A stretch of DNA of 63,442 nucleotides from an uncultured Pelagibacteraceae bacterium. GTDB lineage: Bacteria > Pseudomonadota > Alphaproteobacteria > Pelagibacterales > Pelagibacteraceae. Shown piece after piece: positions 28,343 to 36,488 of the stretch. The notes under the pieces were generated by a model, which was given only the letters and a program-made list of their open reading frames with translations, was not told the origin of the DNA and made no database searches. The DNA lies in contig CACHPJ010000006.1 in assembly GCA_902581775.1 (NCBI GenBank), positions 1 to 63,442 of the forward strand, given 5' to 3'. Positions within the stretch are counted from its first letter, which is position 1. Each line of letters opens with the position of its first letter. A program made the translations under genes and the position numbers.

Positions 28343-29557
28343 ATGATTAACGTTAGTTTAAATAAAAAAATTATATTTTTTGGATTTATATTTACATTTT
28401 TTTGTAGTTTTGGACAGAGCTTTTTTTTAGGATTATTTAATACCGATATTAGAAATGAGTTAAATATTAGCCATGGACAATTTGGCACAATTTATGCTGC
28501 TGCAACTATCTGCTCAAGTATTGTTTTAATATGGTATGGCAAAAAAATTGATGAATTTAAATTATTCAACTATGCATTGATTGCCATAATTTTTCTATCA
28601 ATTTCGAGTTTTTTATTTTCAAAAATATCAAATATTTATTTTTTAATTTTTGCTATTTTTTTAATGAGGTTCTCGGGTCAGGGTTTAATGTCCCATACCG
28701 CTACTACTGCTACGTCAAGATTTTTTGACAAGAGAAGAGGTAAAGCTTTAAGTGCTATTTGGTTTGGGCTTTCTTCGGCAGAATTTATTTTACCCATTTT
28801 AATAGTTTTTTTAATGTCAATTTACTCTTGGAAAACTGTTTGGCAATTTATTTCTCTTATTACAGTTTTAGTATTGCCGATAGTTGCCTACTTCACTATT
28901 AAAGAAATTACGTTTGACTCTAGAGAAAGTTTTTTATCAGGAAGTAAAAAAAATTTAAAAAAAATTAAACAATGGAAAAGAGTTGAGGTTTTAAAAGATT
29001 ATAGATTTTATATAATTTCTTTAAATATGCTTGCTATGCCATGGATTATAACCGGTGTGTTTGTTTACCAATCTTTTATTTCTGAATCAAAATTATGGGA
29101 TATTTATACGATACCAAAATCTTTTATGATTTATTCAATATCATCTTTTATTACTTTATTTTCATCAGGTTTTCTTGTTGATAAATTTACTAGTAGAAAA
29201 TTAATTCCACTTATGAATGTTCCTTTATTATTAGCTTTAATTATCTTGTATTTATTTGATAGCCCATTAATCGCCTTTATTTTCTTTGGCCTTGTTGGTA
29301 TTTCAAATGGATTAGCCAATGTCTTAGGATCTTCGACTTGGGCTGAAATTTATGGCGTAAGGTTTATTGGTGGTATTAAGGCATTAACTACATCACTAAT
29401 GGTCTTTTCGACAGCATTTGGAACTGCGATTTTCGGTTTTTTAATAGATAGAGGTAATTCAATTGAAACGATATCACTTATTTCATCAATTTATATAACT
29501 GTTTCATTGATATTTTTATTATTTATTAGAACTAAAATTGACCCAATTAAGATTTGA
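28343..29557 (+). CDS. Major facilitator superfamily transporter
   Basis: A 404-residue protein with 12 hydrophobic spans and a charged central loop (about 195-215). The first span starts by residue 10. An MFS-type loop, WYGKKIDEFK, follows span 2, and the matching second-half loop is FLVDKFTSRK. It is likely a carboxylate or similar anion porter (monocarboxylate/oxalate-formate antiporter-like), but the substrate is a guess. It is divergent from the dehydrogenase gene with a 2-nt gap, so its promoter must lie within that gene. Confidence 0.85.
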   Translation: MINVSLNKKIIFFGFIFTFFCSFGQSFFLGLFNTDIRNELNISHGQFGTIYAAATICSSIVLIWYGKKIDEFKLFNYALIAIIFLSISSFLFSKISNIYFLIFAIFLMRFSGQGLMSHTATTATSRFFDKRRGKALSAIWFGLSSAEFILPILIVFLMSIYSWKTVWQFISLITVLVLPIVAYFTIKEITFDSRESFLSGSKKNLKKIKQWKRVEVLKDYRFYIISLNMLAMPWIITGVFVYQSFISESKLWDIYTIPKSFMIYSISSFITLFSSGFLVDKFTSRKLIPLMNVPLLLALIILYLFDSPLIAFIFFGLVGISNGLANVLGSSTWAEIYGVRFIGGIKALTTSLMVFSTAFGTAIFGFLIDRGNSIETISLISSIYITVSLIFLLFIRTKIDPIKI

Positions 29558-29565
29558 AAAAAAGC

Positions 29566-29595
29566 TTGATTTACTGACACTAATTGAACTATAAG
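29566..29595 (+). promoter_or_regulatory. Candidate promoter of rpoZ
   Basis: TTGATT (29566-29571, 4 of 6) and TATAAG (29590-29595, 5 of 6) are 18 nt apart, in the only spacer before rpoZ. The start would fall about 29602, leaving a leader of only a few bases before the ATG at 29606, so this would be a nearly leaderless transcript. Low certainty in AT-rich DNA. Confidence 0.3.
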
Positions 29596-29605
29596 AGATT
29601 TCATT

Positions 29606-30091
29606 ATGGCGAGAATTACAGTAGAAGATTGTTTAGAGACTGTTGAAAATCAGTATGATTTAGTTCTATTAGCGAAAGAAAGAACCACACAACTAAACTC
29701 AGGTTCAGCACCTTTAGTTAGCGAAGATAATGACAAGAGAACAATTATTTCACTTAGAGAAATAGGGGACAAAAAAATTAAGACTGATGAATTAGAAAAA
29801 AGTGCAATTTTAAGACTTAGAAAAGAACCAGATGAGAGTTTTGAACAAGAAGAAGTCGAGGAAGAAGAAAATGACGAGTTTGAAAATCTTTATAAAGGTC
29901 AAATCTCAAAAAGTGGAGTAGCTATTCTGCCTTCAAAAAGAAATAGAAAAGTTCCTGAACAAAAAAAAGAAAGTACATTAGCCAATGAAGCTCTATCAGA
30001 ACTAAAAAACGAGCAACCTGTTGTTAAGGAAGAGGCTTTAGAAAAAGAGCAAGATCCTTTAGAATTAAAAGAAGAAGCAAAATCAGAATAA
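29606..30091 (+). CDS. rpoZ: RNA polymerase omega subunit with long acidic tail
   Basis: Residues 1 to about 65 are the omega fold (MARITVEDCLETVENQYDLV, LAKERTTQL, DNDKRTIISLREI), which helps assemble and stabilise RNA polymerase around beta-prime. The protein is 161 residues, against about 90 in E. coli and 110-130 in most alphaproteobacteria. The extra C-terminal half is low-complexity and strongly acidic (EQEEVEEEENDEFE, then Glu/Lys-rich), probably disordered. dusA follows after 4 nt. Confidence 0.9.
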   Translation: MARITVEDCLETVENQYDLVLLAKERTTQLNSGSAPLVSEDNDKRTIISLREIGDKKIKTDELEKSAILRLRKEPDESFEQEEVEEEENDEFENLYKGQISKSGVAILPSKRNRKVPEQKKESTLANEALSELKNEQPVVKEEALEKEQDPLELKEEAKSE

Positions 30092-30095
30092 AGTT

Positions 30096-31079
30096 ATGGA
30101 AAAGACTATATCAGTTGCACCTATGATGGACTGTACTGATAAGCACGAAATATATTTTTTAAGTCTTATTAGCAAAAATGTCCATTTATACTCTGAAATG
30201 ATTGTTGCAAATGCTATCATTCGAGGAGATAGAGATAAATTATTGTCTTTTAAAAAGATTTCGAACCCGGTGACTTTACAAATTGGTGGTTCTAATCCAA
30301 AGGAGTTAGCTGAAGCTTGTAAAATTTCTGAAGATTATGGTTATAAAGAAATAAATTTAAATTTAGGTTGCCCAAGCAAAAAAGTTCAAAAAAATAAATT
30401 TGGTGCTTGTTTAATGCAAGAACCTAATCTTGTTGCAAGTTGCATTGAAGCTATGGCAAAATCCACTAAGCTTCCAATTACTATTAAAACTAGAATTGGA
30501 TATAATGAAGTTGAAAATTTTAATTTCTTAAAATCTTTTATACAAACTACAAAAGATGCAGGCTCACAAAAATTTATCATTCATGCCAGAAAAGCTTTAC
30601 TTAAGAAACTAAGTCCAAAAGAAAATTTAAATATTCCTCCTTTAAAATATGAGTTTGTTTATAAGTTAAAAGAATATTTTAAAAATGATGAAATTATCAT
30701 TAATGGAGGTATTAAAACAATTGAAGATATTAAAGACCATTTATCTAATGTTGATGGAGTAATGATTGGAAGAGCCATATATTATTCTCCTTACTTTTTG
30801 GCAGATATTGAAAAAGATATTTTTCATAATAAAAACGTTGCAACTAGATCTGAAGTTATGGAAAAGTTAATTCCATATATACAAGAAGAAACAGCTAAGG
30901 GAGTTCAACTTAATCATATTATGAGACATACTGTTGGATTATTTCATGGACAAAACGGATCTCGTATTTGGAAACAGTATCTTTCTAAGAATATGTGCAT
31001 TAGAAATGCTGACCTTCAAAAAGTGAATCATATTATGGATCATGTTAAAAAAACGAGTCCAGTTTCTTTAGAAAGATAA
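30096..31079 (+). CDS. dusA: tRNA-dihydrouridine synthase A
   Basis: A 327-residue FMN-dependent enzyme that reduces uridines in the tRNA D-loop. The start VAPMMDCTDKHEIYF and the motif YSEMIVANAI mark the DusA subfamily. NLGCPSKKVQ is at about 88-98, and the catalytic cysteine is at about 105 (FGACLM). The barrel closes with ADGV/GRAIYY-type phosphate-binding motifs (VMIGRAIYYSPY). It is in a close run with rpoZ (4 nt) and the TauE/SafE gene (2 nt). Confidence 0.94.
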   Translation: MEKTISVAPMMDCTDKHEIYFLSLISKNVHLYSEMIVANAIIRGDRDKLLSFKKISNPVTLQIGGSNPKELAEACKISEDYGYKEINLNLGCPSKKVQKNKFGACLMQEPNLVASCIEAMAKSTKLPITIKTRIGYNEVENFNFLKSFIQTTKDAGSQKFIIHARKALLKKLSPKENLNIPPLKYEFVYKLKEYFKNDEIIINGGIKTIEDIKDHLSNVDGVMIGRAIYYSPYFLADIEKDIFHNKNVATRSEVMEKLIPYIQEETAKGVQLNHIMRHTVGLFHGQNGSRIWKQYLSKNMCIRNADLQKVNHIMDHVKKTSPVSLER

Positions 31080-31081
31080 AT

Positions 31082-31912
31082 TTGGATTTTCTTTCTCAAT
31101 CTGAAACAATATATTTAATCTTAATAATGGTTGCTACAGCCATACCAGCTGGTTTTGCTGCAGGTTTGTTCGGTATAGGCGGCGGTTTAATCACTGTGCC
31201 AATTTTATTTTACATATTTGGATCAGCGGGAATAGAACCCATGTATTTAATGCACCTTGCCGTAGGAACTTCGTTTGGAATAATTATTCCAACATCGATC
31301 GTTTCAGTACTAACTCATCATCAACATAAAGCTGTCGATTTTAATGTTGTAAAAGGTTATGGATTCTTTGTTATTGTTGGCGTTATTTTAGGAACAATTT
31401 TAGCTGCAGGTTTAAAAACTAAGCCTTTGATACTATTTTTTACAATTGTTGTTTACATTCTAGCTTTTTATCTACTGTTTTTAAAAGAGAAGGAGTCCGA
31501 TCTTTCAATTAAAATGGGTTTACCTGCAAAAATAATATCTGGGGTCATCACAGGGTTTATTTCAGCACCTATGGGTATAGGAGGGGCAGTGATGAATGTA
31601 CCAATTTTAAAGTTTTTCGGTTATCCAATTAATAAAGCTATTGGTAGTGCAGCCGCAATAGGCTTTGTTATTGCTTTATTTGGCACAATAGGATTTCTTA
31701 TTTCAGGAAATTATCTTAACGCAAATTTACCCTTGAGTATTGGTTTTTTAAATATACCTGCATTTTTAATTTTTTTCCCAATTACTGCTTTCATGGCTAG
31801 AGTGGGCGCTAAAGCTAGCCATAGAATAAATAAAAAGAAAATGACTAAATATTTTGGTTTATTTTTAATTATTATTGGAACAAAGTTTTTATACGAATAT
31901 TTTAATCTCTAG
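31082..31912 (+). CDS. TauE/SafE family membrane exporter
   Basis: A 276-residue protein with about eight hydrophobic spans and the two-fold repeat typical of the family: GLFGIGGGLITVPIL in the first half and APMGIGGAVMNVPIL in the second. Members export sulfite, sulfoacetate or other small anions. The start is TTG at 31082, 2 nt after the dusA stop; the next in-frame ATG would remove the first half of span 1. It ends in convergent overlap (4 nt) with the phosphohexomutase gene. Confidence 0.9.
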   Translation: MDFLSQSETIYLILIMVATAIPAGFAAGLFGIGGGLITVPILFYIFGSAGIEPMYLMHLAVGTSFGIIIPTSIVSVLTHHQHKAVDFNVVKGYGFFVIVGVILGTILAAGLKTKPLILFFTIVVYILAFYLLFLKEKESDLSIKMGLPAKIISGVITGFISAPMGIGGAVMNVPILKFFGYPINKAIGSAAAIGFVIALFGTIGFLISGNYLNANLPLSIGFLNIPAFLIFFPITAFMARVGAKASHRINKKKMTKYFGLFLIIIGTKFLYEYFNL

Positions 31913-33351
31913 ATTTTTTGATCATATTCTCCAATTTTGCCAGTTTTTTGAAGTAGATCATTTATAAATTCAAAAATAATTTTTTTTCTTGCGTCAGATA
32001 CAGGGCTTTCAGTAACAACTACCAAAGATGGTTTATTAGATGAAGCTCTAATTAAGCCCCATGAGCCATCTTCTAAAGAGAATCTAACACCATTTACAGT
32101 TAATACTTCTGTTATAGATTGATTGTCAATTTTAAAGTTTCCTTTTTTTAATTGTTTAACCTTATCAATCATATCGTCAACTACTTCATATTTTACATCG
32201 TCTTTACAAAAAGGGGCCATTGTAGGTGATTGATAAGTTTTTGGTAAATCATTTACAATTTCACTTAGCATTTTATTTTGATCGTCCAAAAGATGGCAAA
32301 TTTGAATTGCTGAATTTATTCCATCATCATATCCATAGCCCAAAGGTTTATTAAAAAAAAAGTGACCACTTTTTTCAAAACCAGCTAAAGCTTTTTCTAA
32401 ATTTACTTTTCTTTTAATATGTGAGTGTCCTGTTTTCCAATAAATAGTTTTACAGTTGTTATCTAAAAGAATTTTATCTTTTAAATAAAGACCGGTTGAT
32501 TTTACATCCACTATAAATTTAGAATTTTTATATTTTTTTGCAAGGTTTCTTGCAATCAATAACCCAATTTTGTCAGAATAAATTTCATTACCATTATTGT
32601 CAACAACACCACATCTATCTCCATCACCATCAAAACCAAAACCAATATCTGCTTTATTTTCTTTCACAGTGTTTGCAATGGCATGTAGCATTTTAAGGTC
32701 CTCAGGATTTGGATTATATTTTGGAAAAGACCAATCTAGTTCACAATCTAATTCAATTACATCACATCCTATAGCTCTTAGAATTTGAGGTGCAAAAACT
32801 CCTGCTGTTCCATTTCCACAAGCCACTACTGCTTTAATTTTTTTTTTAATTTTATTGTTCTTTATTAAATTATCAGAGTAAATTTTTTTAAAATTAGCTA
32901 TATTTTTACTTGATCCTTTGCCTTTAATAAAATTTTTATTAAGAGTTATATCTTTTAATTCTTTCATCTCTTCGGGAGCATGGGTTAAGCCTTTCTTGAT
33001 TCCCATTTTAACTCCAGTCCATCCGTTTTCATTATGACTGGCAGTGACCATAGCTAATGCATCTGTCTCTAAACTAAATTGAGCGAAATAAACCATCGGC
33101 GATAACGATAAACCTATATCTTCAACCTTACATCCAGTTGATATCAAACCTTGTATTAATGCTTTTTTAATATTTTCACTATAAGAACGATAATCATGAC
33201 CCACTATTATTCTAGGGTTATCTTTATTTGTGTTTTTTATTATCTGGCTTCCTAAACCTTTTCCTAAACTATTGATTCCCTCCAAATCCACATCTTTTTC
33301 AAACAACCATCTTGCATCATACTCTCTAAAACCATTTGGATTGATTATCAT
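31909..33351 (-). CDS. Phosphomannomutase/phosphoglucomutase
   Basis: A 480-residue alpha-D-phosphohexomutase that interconverts sugar 1- and 6-phosphates for nucleotide-sugar synthesis. The phosphoserine is S105 in TASHNENGWTG, the metal loop DGDGDR is near residue 240, the sugar-binding loop GFEKSGHFF is near 325, and the phosphate-binding RASSNKP is near 445. The N-terminus FREYDARW is that of AlgC/ManB-type enzymes. Length is normal. Its supply of mannose- or glucose-1-phosphate fits the many glycosyltransferases in the window. Confidence 0.92.
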   Translation of the reverse strand: MIINPNGFREYDARWLFEKDVDLEGINSLGKGLGSQIIKNTNKDNPRIIVGHDYRSYSENIKKALIQGLISTGCKVEDIGLSLSPMVYFAQFSLETDALAMVTASHNENGWTGVKMGIKKGLTHAPEEMKELKDITLNKNFIKGKGSSKNIANFKKIYSDNLIKNNKIKKKIKAVVACGNGTAGVFAPQILRAIGCDVIELDCELDWSFPKYNPNPEDLKMLHAIANTVKENKADIGFGFDGDGDRCGVVDNNGNEIYSDKIGLLIARNLAKKYKNSKFIVDVKSTGLYLKDKILLDNNCKTIYWKTGHSHIKRKVNLEKALAGFEKSGHFFFNKPLGYGYDDGINSAIQICHLLDDQNKMLSEIVNDLPKTYQSPTMAPFCKDDVKYEVVDDMIDKVKQLKKGNFKIDNQSITEVLTVNGVRFSLEDGSWGLIRASSNKPSLVVVTESPVSDARKKIIFEFINDLLQKTGKIGEYDQKI

Positions 33352-33414
33352 TATTTATAAATACTAAAGAATTTGGCTATTTGTTATTAAATGTTTACTA
33401 ACAAAATTTTCCAC

Positions 33415-33443
33415 TTGCAAAATTATTTGAATGTTCTTATAAT
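33415..33443 (+). promoter_or_regulatory. Promoter of nrdAB
   Basis: TTGCAA (33415-33420, 4 of 6) and a perfect TATAAT (33438-33443) are exactly 17 nt apart. This is the best sigma-70-type match I saw in the window. Transcription would begin near 33450, leaving a leader of about 88 nt before nrdA. The rest of 33352-33537 holds the SOS-type box and two inverted repeats listed separately; I see no gene in it. Confidence 0.6.
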
Positions 33444-33447
33444 GTTC
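33433..33447 (+). promoter_or_regulatory. Putative LexA (SOS) box, GTTC-N7-GTTC, over the nrdA -10 element
   Basis: GTTC at 33433-33436 and GTTC at 33444-33447 are separated by exactly 7 nt (TTATAAT). This direct repeat is the established alphaproteobacterial LexA operator. The TATAAT of the promoter lies wholly between the two half-sites, so a bound repressor would block RNA polymerase. The match is exact; LexA binding is inferred from it. Confidence 0.5.
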
Positions 33448-33458
33448 TATTGATTTTA

Positions 33459-33480
33459 ATGTTATATAGTATATTAACAT
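33459..33480. repeat. Inverted repeat in the nrdA leader (distal)
   Basis: ATGTTA (33459-33464) and TAACAT (33475-33480) form perfect 6-bp arms around a 10-nt AT-rich centre. It lies just downstream of the predicted transcription start. Together with the second repeat at 33490-33504, it may be an NrdR-type or other repressor site, or an mRNA stem. Both the spacing and sequence only loosely resemble known NrdR boxes. Confidence 0.3.
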
Positions 33481-33489
33481 ATTTGTAAC

Positions 33490-33504
33490 ACAACATATAG
33501 TTGT
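33490..33504. repeat. Inverted repeat in the nrdA leader (proximal), NrdR-box-like
   Basis: ACAAC (33490-33494) and GTTGT (33500-33504) are perfect 5-bp arms around ATATA. The AT-rich palindrome with AC/GT ends is reminiscent of NrdR boxes found before ribonucleotide reductase genes. It is centred 28 nt (about 2.7 helical turns) from the centre of the distal repeat, against about 3 turns in known NrdR box pairs. Confidence 0.35.
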
Positions 33505-33537
33505 TTTATTAATAAATCGACGTAAAATATATAAATT

Positions 33538-35487
33538 ATGAATAAAAACGTATCATTGGCAATAAAAAAAGCTGTGGGCAGCATAAGCCAAAAGCACCAA
33601 AATGAACCAAAAAATACCGGACCAAAGAAACCTGATTTATTCTCTTTATCTGGTGAAACTGAATTATTCCAGAATGAGAAGGGGATCACAATAAAGATTG
33701 ATCGGTCTAAGGACGAAAATCTAACGGATTTTGGTAAAGAAACACTTACTGACCGTTACTTAGGACAAAACGAGAGCTTTCAGGATTTATTTGCAAGAGT
33801 AGCAAGTACATACGCAGACGACAATTTACATGCACAAAGAATTTACAACTATATTAGTAATTTATGGTTTATGCCAGCCACTCCTGTTTTATCTAATGGT
33901 GGAACTGAAAGAGGATTGCCTATTTCTTGTTTTTTAAATGAAGCTAACGACAGCCTTGAAGGCATTACTAATTTATGGGAAGAAAATGTTTGGTTAGCTG
34001 CAAGAGGCGGTGGTATCGGAAGTTACTGGGGAAATTTAAGATCAATAGGCGAGAAAATAGGCAAAGTTGGTAAAACTTCTGGAATAATTCCCTTTATAAA
34101 AGTCATGGACTCTTTAACTTTAGCAATAAGTCAAGGCTCACTTAGAAGGGGATCTGCAGCTTGTTATTTACAGATTGATCACCCAGAAATAGAAGAGTTT
34201 ATTGAAATGAGAAGGCCAACAGGTGGAGACGTTAATAGAAGATCTTTAAATTTACATCATGGTGTCCTAGTAACAGATGATTTTATGAGAGCGGTTGAAA
34301 CTGATGGCCAGTGGGCACTGCGTAGTCCTTATGATGGCACTGTTCAATCCACTATACCTGCTAGAAACTTATGGATAAGATTACTAACTGCTAGAATAGA
34401 GACAGGTGAGCCGTATATAGTTTTTATTGATACAGTTAATAGACAAATTCCTCAACACCATAAACTAGCTGGGCTAAAGGTTAAAACATCGAACTTGTGT
34501 AGCGAGATAACTTTACCTACAGGGATAGACAATGAAGGAAAAGAAAGAACCGCTGTTTGTTGCCTATCTTCTTTAAATCTAGATACATATGATCAATGGA
34601 AAGATAATGATCAATTTGTAGAAGATGTGATGAGGTTTTTAGATAACGTTATGAGCGATTTTATTGATAGAGCTCCAGATGAATTCGCAAATGCAAAATA
34701 CTCAGCTATGAGAGAAAGAAGTGTTGGGCTTGGAGTTATGGGTTTGCACTCTTATTTTCAACAAAAAAATATTCCTTTTGGCTCTGTCATGAGCAAAGTT
34801 TGGAATAAAAAAATTTTTAAAAATATTCAAGAAAAAGTTGATGCTGCTTCTGTTACACTAGGAGAAGAAAGAGGCGCATGCCCGGATGCTGCAGAGTACG
34901 GGATGAAAGATAGGTTTTCTAACAAAACAGCTATAGCTCCAACAGCTTCAATTTCAATTATTTGTGGTGGATCGTCTCCAGGAATTGAACCAATTGCAGC
35001 TAATAGCTTTACTCACAAAACTCTTTCTGGATCGTTTAATGTAAGAAATAAATATCTTAAAAAAGTTCTTCAAAAATATGAAAAAGACACAGACGAAGTT
35101 TGGACTAGCATAACTACCAATCAAGGTTCAGTCTCTCATTTAGATTTTTTAACGGCAGAGGAAAAAGATACTTTTAAAACAGCTTTTGAAATCGATCAAA
35201 GATGGATTGTAGAACTAGGAGCAGATAGAACACCTCATATATCTCAAGCACAATCAATAAATGTTTTTGTGCCCGCAGATATACACAAAAAAGAACTTCA
35301 CGATATTCATTTTCAAGCTTGGAAAAAAGGTTTAAAAAGCCTTTATTATTGTAGATCTAAATCTATTCAAAGAGCTGAAAATGTTACAGCAGGCTCATCA
35401 ACAGATGTGACGAAAAATGTTTATTCTAAAGAGAGCGAATCTAATAATAAAGATAATAACTATGAGGAGTGTTTATCATGTCAGTAG
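33538..35487 (+). CDS. nrdA: Ribonucleoside-diphosphate reductase, alpha subunit (class I)
   Basis: A 649-residue catalytic subunit converting ribonucleotides to deoxyribonucleotides. The active-site block NLCSEI (about 321-326) carries the Asn, Cys and Glu, the paired thiols include SCFLNE and AVCCLSSLN, and the C-terminus ends ECLSCQ, the CxxC that passes electrons from thioredoxin or glutaredoxin. It is shorter than E. coli NrdA (761) and shows no N-terminal ATP-cone, so the classic dATP activity switch seems absent. Its control region carries a strong promoter and an SOS-type box. It overlaps nrdB by 10 nt. Confidence 0.95.
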   Translation: MNKNVSLAIKKAVGSISQKHQNEPKNTGPKKPDLFSLSGETELFQNEKGITIKIDRSKDENLTDFGKETLTDRYLGQNESFQDLFARVASTYADDNLHAQRIYNYISNLWFMPATPVLSNGGTERGLPISCFLNEANDSLEGITNLWEENVWLAARGGGIGSYWGNLRSIGEKIGKVGKTSGIIPFIKVMDSLTLAISQGSLRRGSAACYLQIDHPEIEEFIEMRRPTGGDVNRRSLNLHHGVLVTDDFMRAVETDGQWALRSPYDGTVQSTIPARNLWIRLLTARIETGEPYIVFIDTVNRQIPQHHKLAGLKVKTSNLCSEITLPTGIDNEGKERTAVCCLSSLNLDTYDQWKDNDQFVEDVMRFLDNVMSDFIDRAPDEFANAKYSAMRERSVGLGVMGLHSYFQQKNIPFGSVMSKVWNKKIFKNIQEKVDAASVTLGEERGACPDAAEYGMKDRFSNKTAIAPTASISIICGGSSPGIEPIAANSFTHKTLSGSFNVRNKYLKKVLQKYEKDTDEVWTSITTNQGSVSHLDFLTAEEKDTFKTAFEIDQRWIVELGADRTPHISQAQSINVFVPADIHKKELHDIHFQAWKKGLKSLYYCRSKSIQRAENVTAGSSTDVTKNVYSKESESNNKDNNYEECLSCQ

Positions 35488-36485
35488 CAGAAAAAACTAA
35501 ATCAAAAATTATTCAGCCAAAAAAAATGGGTTTATTAGTAGAAAACCCAGTTTATAAACCCTTTAGATATCCATGGTGTTACGATGCATGGTTAACCCAG
35601 CAAAGAATTCATTGGTTACCCGAGGAAGTTCCTCTTGGTGACGATGTAAAAGATTGGCAAAAAAATATAACAGTTGCCGAAAAAAATCTTTTGACACATA
35701 TTTTTAGGTTTTTCACTCAAGCCGACGTAGAGGTAAATAATTGTTATCTAAGACATTACACAACAGTCTTTAAACCTACAGAAGTTTTAATGATGATGAC
35801 TGCCTTTGCAGCGATGGAGACAGTTCATATTGCTGCTTATTCTCATCTATTAGACACGATCGGGATGCCAGAAACTGAGTATTCAGCTTTTATGAAATAT
35901 AAAGAGATGAAAGATAAATATGATTACATGCAAGGATTTGATGTTAAGTCAAAACACAATATAGCTATGACAATGGCTGTCTTTTCTGCTTTTACAGAAG
36001 GATTACAATTATTTGCTAGTTTTGCAATTTTATTAAATTTTCCAAGATACAATAAGATGAAAGGAATGGGGCAGATAGTTACTTGGTCAGTAAGAGATGA
36101 AACTTTACACTGCAACTCTATGATAAGATTGTTTAAAGATTTTATTAAAGAAGAGCCACAAATTTGGAATGATAAACTTAAAAAAGAAATAGTTGATGCA
36201 TGCAAAACAATAGTTAAACATGAAGATGCATTTATTGATTTAGCTTTTCAAATGGGTCCTTTAGAAGGTTTAAGTGCTGATGAAGTAAAACAATATATTA
36301 GATTTATCGGAAACAGAAGATTGGAGCAATTAGGTCTTGATCCAATTTATGATGTTAAAAAGAATCCTTTAACTTGGTTAGATAATATGTTGAATGGTGT
36401 GGAACATATGAATTTCTTTGAAGGAAGAGCTACAGAATACTCTAAAGCTTCTACTAAAGGAACCTGGGGCGAAGTTTTTGCTTAA
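35478..36485 (+). CDS. nrdB: Ribonucleoside-diphosphate reductase, beta subunit (class I)
   Basis: A 335-residue diiron radical subunit. Metal ligands and the radical site align with E. coli: an Asp near 83, E114 and H117 (METVH) and radical Tyr Y121, with further ligands in FTEGLQ and RDETLHCN. The start at ATG 35478 is preferred over the in-frame GTG at 35469, because GAGGAG (35464-35469) is an 8-nt-spaced ribosome site for the ATG. It forms the active class I enzyme with NrdA; the Tyr suggests a class Ia-type radical. Confidence 0.95.
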   Translation: MSVAEKTKSKIIQPKKMGLLVENPVYKPFRYPWCYDAWLTQQRIHWLPEEVPLGDDVKDWQKNITVAEKNLLTHIFRFFTQADVEVNNCYLRHYTTVFKPTEVLMMMTAFAAMETVHIAAYSHLLDTIGMPETEYSAFMKYKEMKDKYDYMQGFDVKSKHNIAMTMAVFSAFTEGLQLFASFAILLNFPRYNKMKGMGQIVTWSVRDETLHCNSMIRLFKDFIKEEPQIWNDKLKKEIVDACKTIVKHEDAFIDLAFQMGPLEGLSADEVKQYIRFIGNRRLEQLGLDPIYDVKKNPLTWLDNMLNGVEHMNFFEGRATEYSKASTKGTWGEVFA

Positions 36486-36488
36486 TTT

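Noticed and set aside
35469-35477. GTG start for nrdB at 35469
   Set aside because: It overlaps the GAGGAG ribosome site that is well placed for the ATG at 35478, and it adds residues with no family support.
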